A DNA stretch of 11,850 nucleotides from an uncultured Actinomycetes bacterium (GTDB lineage Bacteria > Actinomycetota > Actinomycetes > S36-B12): contig CAIXFB010000035.1 in assembly GCA_903918595.1 (NCBI GenBank), positions 1 to 11,850 of the forward strand, given 5' to 3'. Shown piece by piece: positions 5,854-11,850 of the stretch. Within the stretch, counting starts at the first letter, position 1, and each line of letters begins with the position of its first letter. Under the pieces are notes generated by a model. It had not been told where the DNA came from. It made no database searches and saw only the letters and a program-made list of their open reading frames with translations. The position numbers and the translations under genes are program-made.

Positions 5854-6755
5854 TTGTTCCCGATGGTGCCATGGCACAGGCTGCGCGTGCTCAGTCAGAG
5901 GCCGCAGCGCTGGTTCACGGATCACTTGGCACGCTGTCTGATCTGAGCATTTGGGGTGCGGGCGTGCAGCGTCAGTGCCCAACTTCGCAGTTTTCTCAGC
6001 CAGCACTCATTTTCTTTGTTGCACCCGGATCACTCATGTCGCAGCAGAAGGCACATGACATTAGGAATGGACTTGGTCTGGTCGGCGATTTGGCCCATGC
6101 GCAGGGAGTGCGGGTCAAGGTAATTGAGGCTCCCGGGGATCTCACTGATGCCCTTGCGCTTGGCCGCGCAGTAGTCGACAGCGAGATTGACGCTGGCACC
6201 GACATCGTGATTCCACTGCTTTTGAACGACGACGACTTTGCGGCGGCTGCGGTAATTGGACTGTTCACCCGGTCCGATGCGGCCGCCGTTACTTCAACTT
6301 CTGGGGCTCAGAGCGATGCCGAATGGATGGATCGTTGCGCGTCGGTGCGAGATGCCATGCGCAAAGGGCGACAAGTGATGGGTGATCCACTCGAGGTTCT
6401 AGCTAGCGTTGATGCCAGACCTTTAGCCGCACTCGTAGGCGTGCTCCTGCAATCTTCAACGCGCGCAACGCCTGCAATGATCGATGGGCGAGATTCGTGT
6501 GCGGCAGCGCTAGTTGCGCAACGCGTCTCTCGATCAGCAACCCAGTGGTGGGTCGCCGCCTCGACTTCATCTGACCGTGCGGTCATCCGTGGCCTTGATC
6601 ATCTTGAGATACCGATCGTCACTGATTTGCAACTGCAGAACAGCTCGGGGGTCGGCGCGCTCACAGCGCTACCAATACTGCAGATTGCCATGACTACGTT
6701 GCAACAAGTACCGATTGTCAACGAGTTGACGATGGAACAAGAGGCAGAGCTGTAA
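5850..6755 (+). CDS. CobT-family protein lacking catalytic residues (probable pseudoenzyme)
   Basis: The 301-residue cytoplasmic protein resembles nicotinate-nucleotide:dimethylbenzimidazole phosphoribosyltransferase (CobT, about 350 residues). Landmarks in order are GSLGTLSDL at 24-32 (family GSLGRLE), DPLEVLAS at 179-186, LAALVGVLL at 192-200, IDGRDSCAAALVA at 211-223 and DLQLQNSSGVGALTALPIL at 259-277 (family LGEGTGA). The catalytic Glu of LGEGTGA aligns with Ser266. The GEMGIGNTT segment is replaced by LLLNDDDFA (123-131), the AADHGV motif by VAPGSL (57-62), and the GG(x)EIA motif by DARPLA. Phosphoribosyl transfer is therefore unlikely. The GTG at 5850 overlaps the previous stop (GTGA), which favours translational coupling; an ATG at 5871 is an alternative. 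Roles in sensing, trafficking or salvage of corrinoid parts are possible but unproven. Confidence 0.75.
   Translation: MIVPDGAMAQAARAQSEAAALVHGSLGTLSDLSIWGAGVQRQCPTSQFSQPALIFFVAPGSLMSQQKAHDIRNGLGLVGDLAHAQGVRVKVIEAPGDLTDALALGRAVVDSEIDAGTDIVIPLLLNDDDFAAAAVIGLFTRSDAAAVTSTSGAQSDAEWMDRCASVRDAMRKGRQVMGDPLEVLASVDARPLAALVGVLLQSSTRATPAMIDGRDSCAAALVAQRVSRSATQWWVAASTSSDRAVIRGLDHLEIPIVTDLQLQNSSGVGALTALPILQIAMTTLQQVPIVNELTMEQEAEL
6718..6755. other. Tail-to-tail overlap of the CobT-like gene and gcvT
   Basis: The plus-strand CobT-like gene ends with TAA at 6753-6755, while the minus-strand gcvT ends with TGA (TCA on the plus strand at 6718-6720). The last 38 bases of each are therefore coding on both strands. 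There is no room for separate terminators and none is visible, so transcripts from the two sides should be antisense to each other here. Confidence 0.9.
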
Positions 6756-7821
6756 CGCTGAACGAAGACTTACGTCCGCGAATATCGACGAGCACCACAT
6801 CACCCACGCGTATGCCCGATTCGACAAGTGCTAGCGCAATGCCTTGTTTGAGAGTCGGTGAAAAAGTTCCACTGGTGACTTCGCCAATCAGGTTTTCACC
6901 TGTCGAGTCGAAAACTTCCATATGCGGACGCGGAATGCCACGTTCCGATGCGATCAACGCGACGAGGTGCTTACTCACCCCCTGCGAACGCTGCTCAGTG
7001 AGTGCGTTGCGCCCTTGGAATTCAGGTTTCTGCCAACCGATCGCCCACGATATTCCGGCCTGCACGGGTGAGATCGCAGGCGAAATGTCTTGACCGTGCA
7101 GCGGGTAACCCATTTCAGTGCGCAGGGTGTCGCGGGCTCCTAGCCCCGCGGGCATGCCCTCTACTGCCTCAGCATGCAGGCACAGGTCATCCCACAGAAC
7201 GCCAAGAATCTCCGAGGGGGCAACGATTTCAAATCCCAACTCGCCGGTATATCCCGTTCTACAGACCACGACTTCTGCCCCGGCATATTCGCCCTTCACC
7301 ATCGACATGTAGTCGAGGTCTGCCGGCACACCGATCGCCCGAAGAACCGATCGGCTTTGCGGCCCCTGGATGGCGATGATGCCCAGTGCGTCGTGCTGGT
7401 CGTTGATGGATACGCCATCTGGTGCAACCGCGCGCAACGCCGACACCACGGTCGCAGCATTCGAAGCATTAGGGATGATGAAGATGTGCTCAGGTGACCA
7501 CCGATAGACGATGAGATCATCGATCACGCCACCCTCTGCATTGCACAACATCGAATACTGCGCTTTGCCATCGTGGATGCGGTTCAGATCGTTTGCGAGA
7601 ACCCCATTGAGGAATTCGAGAGCACCGGCGCCGGTCACACTCACTTTGCCCATGTGCGACACGTCGAAAAGTCCAACAGTTGTTCGCACAGCCGTGTGCT
7701 CGGCGACGGTTCCTACATATTCAATGGGCATGTCCCAGCCGCCGAAGTCGGCGGTTTTTGCGCCCCTAGCGAGGTGCCGGGAGTGAAGCGGTGTGCGGCG
7801 AAGCTCTACCTGGTTCACCAC
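6718..7821 (-). CDS. gcvT: Glycine cleavage system T protein (aminomethyltransferase)
   Basis: This 367-residue protein transfers the methylene group from the aminomethyl-lipoyl H protein to tetrahydrofolate, releasing ammonia. Hallmarks are FGGWDMPIEY at 26-35, HTAVRTTVGLFDVSHMGK at 42-59, GGVIDDLIVYR at 97-107 (the conserved Asp pair 101/102 includes the catalytic Asp), TGYTGELGFEI at 189-199, GLGARDTLRTEMGYPLHG at 226-243, and GEVTSGTFSPTL at 313-324. Length and motifs match GcvT rather than the shorter YgfZ relatives. The start is GTG at 7821 (or GTG at 7818). It overlaps the end of the upstream small gene (stop at 7815-7817), so the two are co-transcribed and coupled. No other gcv genes lie in the window. 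Confidence 0.95.
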   Translation of the reverse strand: MVNQVELRRTPLHSRHLARGAKTADFGGWDMPIEYVGTVAEHTAVRTTVGLFDVSHMGKVSVTGAGALEFLNGVLANDLNRIHDGKAQYSMLCNAEGGVIDDLIVYRWSPEHIFIIPNASNAATVVSALRAVAPDGVSINDQHDALGIIAIQGPQSRSVLRAIGVPADLDYMSMVKGEYAGAEVVVCRTGYTGELGFEIVAPSEILGVLWDDLCLHAEAVEGMPAGLGARDTLRTEMGYPLHGQDISPAISPVQAGISWAIGWQKPEFQGRNALTEQRSQGVSKHLVALIASERGIPRPHMEVFDSTGENLIGEVTSGTFSPTLKQGIALALVESGIRVGDVVLVDIRGRKSSFSVTALPLVPSSTR

Positions 7822-8003
7822 TTTTCGTCGTCGGCGTCCCAGGCCTCCGTGCGCTCAGCAGCGGTCGCCAAAGCATGTTCAGCTTCCTGTTTGGTTGCAT
7901 AGGGACCCATTCGCTCCATATTCGGTGCCCCTGGACCCTTCTCAACCTGCTGGGTTACCAGGTTGAACCACCACTGATCCTCACCGTCAAGTCCTAGGTC
8001 CAT
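7815..8003 (-). CDS. Small SPOR-like actinobacterial protein
   Basis: The 62-residue soluble protein is rich in charged and aromatic residues: QWWFNLVTQQVEKGPG at 10-25, RMGPYATKQEAEHALATA at 31-48, and AWDADDEKW at the end. The pattern of short aromatic strand, GP, then GPYATxxEAEHAL resembles small proteins annotated as SPOR-domain-like in actinobacteria. Classical SPOR domains bind denuded peptidoglycan, but this protein has no signal peptide or membrane anchor, so that function should not be assumed. The ATG at 8001-8003 is preceded on the minus strand by AAAGGAG (plus-strand positions 8010-8016). Its stop overlaps the gcvT start. Confidence 0.8.
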   Translation of the reverse strand: MDLGLDGEDQWWFNLVTQQVEKGPGAPNMERMGPYATKQEAEHALATAAERTEAWDADDEKW

Positions 8004-8087
8004 GCGCTGCTCCTTTGATCACTATGACCTGGCCCTCTCGGCCCGCCGGAACACATTGTGCCGAATGCGCCTCCGCGAGCTCCCCTC

Positions 8088-8093
8088 TAGGGT
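8088..8093 (+). promoter_or_regulatory. Candidate -10 element for a leaderless pepA transcript
   Basis: TAGGGT lies six bases before the A of the pepA ATG at 8100. This is the spacing at which the first transcribed base would be the start codon itself. There is no usable Shine-Dalgarno sequence (AGGT directly abuts the ATG). Leaderless mRNAs of this layout are common in actinobacteria. No clear -35 is visible. Confidence 0.55.
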
Positions 8094-8099
8094 TTAGGT

Positions 8100-9599
8100 A
8101 TGCCAATTCGAGCCGCATCACTCACCTTGTCCTCAGCCTCACCTGCTACTACAGCAGCCGACGCCCTCATCGTCGCTATCGCACCAGCCGGGCGCACATT
8201 CGAATTGATCGCCCACGGTCTGAGCCCAGCGATCACACGAAAAATCACAGCCACGCTCGTCAGCCTGGGCGCATCGGGTGCTCCAGGCAACATCACAACC
8301 ATGCCCAGCCCCACAGGAATCAAGGCAGCCGTCATCGTTGCAGTGGGAATCGGCTCACACACAGACAAGACAGATGTGGAGCAGATCCGCCGTGCATACG
8401 GGAACGCGATCCGATCCTGTTCTGGCAAGCGCAAGGTTGCAGTGATTGCACCTGCGCGGTCCAGTGCGCTGCAGGTGGTTGCTGAAGGTGCGCTCCTCGC
8501 GGCCTATGAGTTCTCCTCCTTCAAGTCCAAGAAGAAGCCTGACGAGAAAGGGCCGGTCGCATCGATTGCGCTGCTCGTTCCCGCACCCATCACGCCCGAG
8601 CAAAAAGCTGTGGTGCACGAGGTGCAGACCGTCGTCGAGTCAGTAAACCTGACACGTGACCTGGTGAACACCCCGCCCAACGCTCTGCCCCCAGCCACCC
8701 TTGCAGCCGAAGCAAAAAAGGCTATGACCGGTTTGCCCGTGAAAATGACCGTGTGGGACGAAAAGGCGCTCACTCGCGATGGTTGTGGTGGCATCTTGGG
8801 AGTGGGCCAGGGCTCAGCGAACCCCCCTCGACTCGTCAAACTCGAATACTCCCCCCGCGGCGCCAAGCAACACCTTGCCTACGTGGGTAAGGGAATCACT
8901 TTCGACACCGGTGGCATCTCCATCAAACCAGCAGCAAACATGGACGAGATGAAAGGCGATATGGCAGGGGCCGCAGCCGTGATCGCGGCAGTACGCGCCA
9001 TCGCGGCCCTGAAACTGCCAATCAAGGTGACCGGCTGGGTGCCCATGGCGGAGAACATGCCCAGTGGCACCGCGCAACGTCCGGGCGACGTCATCACGAT
9101 GTTCGACGGCACCACAGTTGAAGTTCTCAATACCGATGCTGAAGGTCGCCTCGTTCTCGCCGACGCTCTTGGCATGGCCGTATTGGAGAAACCAGATCTC
9201 ATCGTCGATGCAGCAACCCTCACCGGCGCCCAACGCATAGCCCTCGGTGCGAGAACAGCCGCCGCAATGTCTAACGATGATGCCGCTCGCAGCGAAGTGG
9301 TTACAGCCGCAGGTTCGGCAGGTGAAGCCATGTGGCCTATGCCGCTTCCCGAGGATTTGCGGCCTTCATTGGACTCCATGACTGCCGACCTCGCAAATAT
9401 TGGCGATCGACTCGGGGGCATGCTCTCGGCCGGAATTTTCCTGCAGGAATTCATCCCTGCTGGTCAGGCCTGGGTGCACCTCGACATTGCAGGACCAGCA
9501 TTCAATGAGAAGAGTGCCTACGGCTACACCCCCAAGGGTGGCACCGGAGCGGCAGTGCGAACCTTCGTTCGTCTCGCTCAAGAGCGTGCGGCAGGATAG
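8100..9599 (+). CDS. pepA: Leucyl aminopeptidase, M17 family
   Basis: The 499-residue cytosolic di-metal exopeptidase removes N-terminal residues such as leucine from peptides. The N-terminal domain (about 1-165) is variable. The C-terminal catalytic domain carries YVGKGITFDTGGISIKP at 261-277, MKGDMAGAA at 284-292, the signature NTDAEGRL at 344-351, and the end pattern AYGYTPKGGTGAAVRTF. Predicted metal ligands are Lys264, Asp269, Asp287, Asp346 and Glu348; Lys276 and Arg350 are the expected catalytic residues. The protein appears complete and active. It is divergent from the SPOR-like gene and gcvT across a 96-base spacer. The order gcvT (minus), pepA (plus), then lipoyl-enzyme genes recalls the mycobacterial gcvT-pepB-dlaT region. 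Confidence 0.96.
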   Translation: MPIRAASLTLSSASPATTAADALIVAIAPAGRTFELIAHGLSPAITRKITATLVSLGASGAPGNITTMPSPTGIKAAVIVAVGIGSHTDKTDVEQIRRAYGNAIRSCSGKRKVAVIAPARSSALQVVAEGALLAAYEFSSFKSKKKPDEKGPVASIALLVPAPITPEQKAVVHEVQTVVESVNLTRDLVNTPPNALPPATLAAEAKKAMTGLPVKMTVWDEKALTRDGCGGILGVGQGSANPPRLVKLEYSPRGAKQHLAYVGKGITFDTGGISIKPAANMDEMKGDMAGAAAVIAAVRAIAALKLPIKVTGWVPMAENMPSGTAQRPGDVITMFDGTTVEVLNTDAEGRLVLADALGMAVLEKPDLIVDAATLTGAQRIALGARTAAAMSNDDAARSEVVTAAGSAGEAMWPMPLPEDLRPSLDSMTADLANIGDRLGGMLSAGIFLQEFIPAGQAWVHLDIAGPAFNEKSAYGYTPKGGTGAAVRTFVRLAQERAAG

Positions 9600-9653
9600 G
9601 GACTCGGCCGGCTCAACACCTACGAGCGGGTCTGCTTACTCCGACCACGAAAT

Positions 9654-9657
9654 GGAG
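9654..9657 (+). promoter_or_regulatory. Ribosome-binding site that sets the lpd GTG start
   Basis: GGAG at 9654-9657 sits five bases before GTG at 9663. The protein read from this GTG begins MPSADLVILGGGSGG, which is the right distance from the FAD-binding glycine motif, so GTG is preferred over any later ATG. Confidence 0.7.
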
Positions 9658-9662
9658 TTCAG

Positions 9663-11030
9663 GTGCCCTCGGCAGATTTAGTCATCCTTGGTGGCGGCAG
9701 CGGAGGCTACGCCTGCGCATTGCGTGCTGCAGAACTCGGCATGTCCGTCATCCTCATCGACAAGGACAAGCTCGGTGGCACCTGCCTGCACCGTGGTTGC
9801 ATCCCCACCAAGGCCCTCCTGCATGCAGCGGAAATAGCTGATGCAGCTCGCGAGTCCGAGCAATTCGGTGTGCGGGCAACCCTCGAAGGCATTGATATGC
9901 CCAAAGTCAACGAATATCGCGATGGCGTGGTCGGCAGGTTGTACAAAGGCTTGCAGGGATTGGTCAAGAGTCGAAACGTGACTCTCATTGAAGGCGCTGG
10001 CCGACTCGTTTCGCCAAACACCGTCGAGGTAAATGGTGAGCAGTACACCGGCACCGATGTAGTCCTCGCCACCGGTTCATACGCCCGCTCGCTGCCCGGC
10101 CTGCCCATCGGCGGCCGGATTATGACCTCGGATCAAGCCCTCAACCTTGACTATGTTCCATCCAGTGTGATCGTCCTGGGTGGCGGAGTCATCGGAGTTG
10201 AATTCGCCAGTGTGTGGCGTTCCTTCGGATCCGAGGTCACCATCGTCGAAGGCTTACCGCACCTGGTTCCTAATGAGGATGAGGCTGCCTCAAAAGCACT
10301 TGAGCGCGCGTACCGCAAACGCGGCATCAACTTCTCCCTCGGTATTCGCTTCGCATCGGCTGAGCAAGATGACACGGGCGTCACGGTCACCCTCGAAGAC
10401 GGCACGGTTTTCCGCGCAGATCTGTTGCTCGTTGCAGTCGGCCGTGGCCCCAATACGGAAGGTATGGGGTACGAGGAGCAAGGCATCGCCATGGAGCGCG
10501 GATGGGTGCTTGTTGATGAGCGTCAACACACGAACCTGCCCCATATGTATGCGGTCGGTGACATCACCCCTGGTTTGCAACTCGCGCATCGCGGTTTCCA
10601 GCACGGAATTTTCGTCGCTGAAGAGATCGCCGGTTTATCTCCCGTAGTGATCCCCGACGTCAACATTCCCAAGGTCACCTACTGCGAACCAGAGGTTGCC
10701 AGCGTGGGCCTTTCCGAAGTTGAAGCGCGTGCGCAATACGGCGACGCTGTGCAGACCTACGAATACAACCTTGGCGGCAACGGAAAGAGCCAGATTCTTG
10801 GAACAGCCGGTTTCGTCAAACTTGTCTCGATCACCGATGGCCCCGTCATTGGTGTTCATATGGTGGGCTCACGCGTAGGCGAGCAAATTGGCGAGGCCCA
10901 ACTCATCGTGAACTGGGAAGCCCATCCTGACGACGTAGCTGTTCTCATCCACGCACATCCCACCCAAAATGAAGCACTTGGTGAAGCGCACCTCGCACTC
11001 GCCGGCAAGCCCCTCCACTCACACGCCTGA
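9663..11030 (+). CDS. lpdA: Dihydrolipoyl dehydrogenase (E3)
   Basis: The 455-residue flavoprotein reoxidises dihydrolipoyl groups of E2 subunits, and of the glycine cleavage H protein, and passes electrons to NAD. It has the N-terminal FAD motif LGGGSGG at 9-15 and the redox disulfide GGTCLHRGCIP with Cys41 and Cys46. It also has a central NAD-binding motif (VIVLGGGVIGVEFA), the second FAD motif YAVGDI, and the C-terminal HAHPTQNE with the His432/Glu437 dyad. All key residues are intact. The start is GTG. Only 33 bases separate it from the E2 gene, which has its own ribosome-binding site; the two are likely one operon. The 63-base gap after pepA contains no visible terminator, so read-through from pepA is possible. 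Confidence 0.96.
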   Translation: MPSADLVILGGGSGGYACALRAAELGMSVILIDKDKLGGTCLHRGCIPTKALLHAAEIADAARESEQFGVRATLEGIDMPKVNEYRDGVVGRLYKGLQGLVKSRNVTLIEGAGRLVSPNTVEVNGEQYTGTDVVLATGSYARSLPGLPIGGRIMTSDQALNLDYVPSSVIVLGGGVIGVEFASVWRSFGSEVTIVEGLPHLVPNEDEAASKALERAYRKRGINFSLGIRFASAEQDDTGVTVTLEDGTVFRADLLLVAVGRGPNTEGMGYEEQGIAMERGWVLVDERQHTNLPHMYAVGDITPGLQLAHRGFQHGIFVAEEIAGLSPVVIPDVNIPKVTYCEPEVASVGLSEVEARAQYGDAVQTYEYNLGGNGKSQILGTAGFVKLVSITDGPVIGVHMVGSRVGEQIGEAQLIVNWEAHPDDVAVLIHAHPTQNEALGEAHLALAGKPLHSHA

Positions 11031-11048
11031 TAATCACCCTCGATCGAT

Positions 11049-11054
11049 AGGAGA
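11049..11054 (+). promoter_or_regulatory. Ribosome-binding site of the E2 gene
   Basis: AGGAGA at 11049-11054 lies nine bases before the ATG at 11064. Together with the lipoyl-domain sequence that begins at once after this ATG, it fixes the start. Confidence 0.7.
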
Positions 11055-11063
11055 GAACCGGAC

Positions 11064-11850
11064 ATGTCGGTCTCCGTGAAAATGCCCCAACTCGGTGAGA
11101 GCGTTACCGAGGGAACCGTGACCCGATGGCTCAAGGCAGTTGGCGACACGGTCGTTGCCGACGAGCCGCTGCTCGAGGTCTCGACTGACAAAGTCGATAC
11201 CGAAATCCCAGCACCAGCCTCCGGCGTGCTCCTTTCGATCAGCGCTGGTGAAGATGAAGTAGTGCTGGTCGGCGCGGAGCTTGCCGTCATCGGTGAGTCG
11301 GCCGAGGCCCCTGCACCTGCAGCGCCAGCAGCACCCGAACCGACTCCAGCACCCATTGTTGAACCAGTTGCAGCACCGGTTGCCGCACCTGCAGCTGCGC
11401 CAGCGCCAACCCCTGCGCCTTCTGCTTCGGGATCATCAACATCGATCGTCCTGCCGGCATTGGGCGAAAGTGTGACTGAAGGAACGGTCACCCGCTGGCT
11501 CAAGGCCGTAGGCGACACCGTCGCAGTTGATGAGCCTCTCGTGGAGGTCTCCACCGACAAAGTCGACACCGAGATTCCCTCACCGGTGGCTGGCGTGCTG
11601 CTTTCCATCGCAGTGGCAGAGGACTCCGTTGTTGCGGTCGGTGGCGAACTGGCCGTGGTCGGAACATCGGCAGGAGCACCTGCGCCCACACCGCCAGCTG
11701 CCGCTCCCGTCGCACCTGCAGTTGTTGTTCCTGCAGCTGCAGCACCTGCACCCGCTGCAGTTTCCGATGCCTACGTCACGCCACTTGTTCGTCGTCTCGC
11801 AACGCAAAACAACGTCGACCTCGCCACCGTTGTTGGCACCGGAATCGGCG
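11064..11850 (+). CDS. sucB: Dihydrolipoamide acyltransferase (E2) of 2-oxo-acid dehydrogenase complex, 5' part
   Basis: 262 codons are visible and the gene continues past the window edge. Two lipoyl domains occur in tandem (about 5-78 and 128-201). The lipoylated lysines are expected at Lys43 and Lys166, both in STDKVDTEIP. Ala/Pro-rich flexible linkers follow each domain (about 80-119 and 203-233). A peripheral E3/E1-binding domain begins at YVTPLVRRLATQNNVDLATV (237-256). The catalytic acyltransferase domain would lie beyond the edge. Two lipoyl domains and EGTVTRWLK match the actinobacterial SucB/DlaT type, which in mycobacteria serves as E2 of pyruvate dehydrogenase despite the sucB name. 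The acyl substrate cannot be settled here. It lies directly downstream of its E3 partner. Confidence 0.93.
   Translation, partial: MSVSVKMPQLGESVTEGTVTRWLKAVGDTVVADEPLLEVSTDKVDTEIPAPASGVLLSISAGEDEVVLVGAELAVIGESAEAPAPAAPAAPEPTPAPIVEPVAAPVAAPAAAPAPTPAPSASGSSTSIVLPALGESVTEGTVTRWLKAVGDTVAVDEPLVEVSTDKVDTEIPSPVAGVLLSIAVAEDSVVAVGGELAVVGTSAGAPAPTPPAAAPVAPAVVVPAAAAPAPAAVSDAYVTPLVRRLATQNNVDLATVVGTGIG
11085..11666 (+). repeat. Direct duplication of the lipoyl-domain coding unit within the E2 gene
   Basis: Codons 8-77 and 131-200 of the E2 gene align without gaps, and 56 of 70 residues are identical by eye, including every residue around the lipoyl-lysine. The copies (roughly 11085-11294 and 11454-11663) differ mainly at third codon positions. 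The pattern indicates an internal domain duplication followed by purifying selection or partial homogenisation. Confidence 0.85.

Noticed and set aside
5850..6755. Functional CobT enzyme
   Set aside because: The catalytic Glu and the two glycine-rich active-site motifs are replaced, and the protein is about 50 residues shorter than usual.
8021..8026. CATAGT on the minus strand as a -10 element for the SPOR-like/gcvT unit
   Set aside because: It is weakly matched, has no -35 partner and would leave a very short leader, so it is too uncertain to list.
10856..11689. 277-residue minus-strand open frame rich in Ala, Ser, Thr and Gly
   Set aside because: It mirrors the Ala/Pro-rich linkers and duplicated lipoyl domains of the E2 gene on the other strand. 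The low-complexity composition explains its length.
11281..11780. Tandem nucleotide repeat from runs of GCACCTGCAGC-like sequence
   Set aside because: This is codon-level repetition from Ala/Pro linkers in the E2 protein, not an independent repeat element.

Overview
The window looks like chromosomal DNA of a high-GC Gram-positive actinobacterium. Evidence is the GTG starts, ATGA/GTGA overlaps, two small proteins of actinobacterial type (positions 14-229 and 7815-8003), an SCO2322-type secreted protein, and the block gcvT / pepA / lpd / two-lipoyl-domain E2. The exact lineage cannot be fixed from the sequence. No mobile element, tRNA, rRNA or CRISPR array was seen.

Region 1 (1-513): a small conserved protein of unknown function, then a 285-base gene-free stretch. 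This stretch carries a compact cobalamin riboswitch whose aptamer (264-361) is closed by an 8-bp helix. Between aptamer and start codon lie alternative stem-loops and a helix that pairs the ribosome-binding region and the AUG with an upstream segment.

Region 2 (515-6755): six plus-strand genes in which every stop overlaps the next start. They encode a secreted alpha/alpha-toroid protein, an SCO2322-like secreted protein with a C-terminal membrane anchor, an EcfT subunit, a two-domain fused ECF ATPase, an ECF S component, and a CobT-family protein that lacks the catalytic residues. Together with the riboswitch this reads as a complete B12 (or corrinoid) capture and import operon. My main hypothesis is that the first two proteins act as separate alpha and beta halves of a transcobalamin-like binder feeding the transporter, and that the last protein is a CobT pseudoenzyme used for sensing, chaperoning or salvage.

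Region 3 (6718-8003, minus strand): gcvT, whose 3' end overlaps the CobT-like gene tail to tail by 38 bp, preceded by a small SPOR-like protein gene whose stop overlaps the gcvT start.

Region 4 (8100-11850, plus strand): pepA, probably from a leaderless transcript, then lpd and the 5' part of the E2 acyltransferase gene of the 2-oxo-acid dehydrogenase complexes, which runs off the window. E3 and E2 work together: E2 carries the lipoyl arms and E3 reoxidises them. GcvT belongs to the glycine cleavage system, which also uses a lipoyl carrier and E3.
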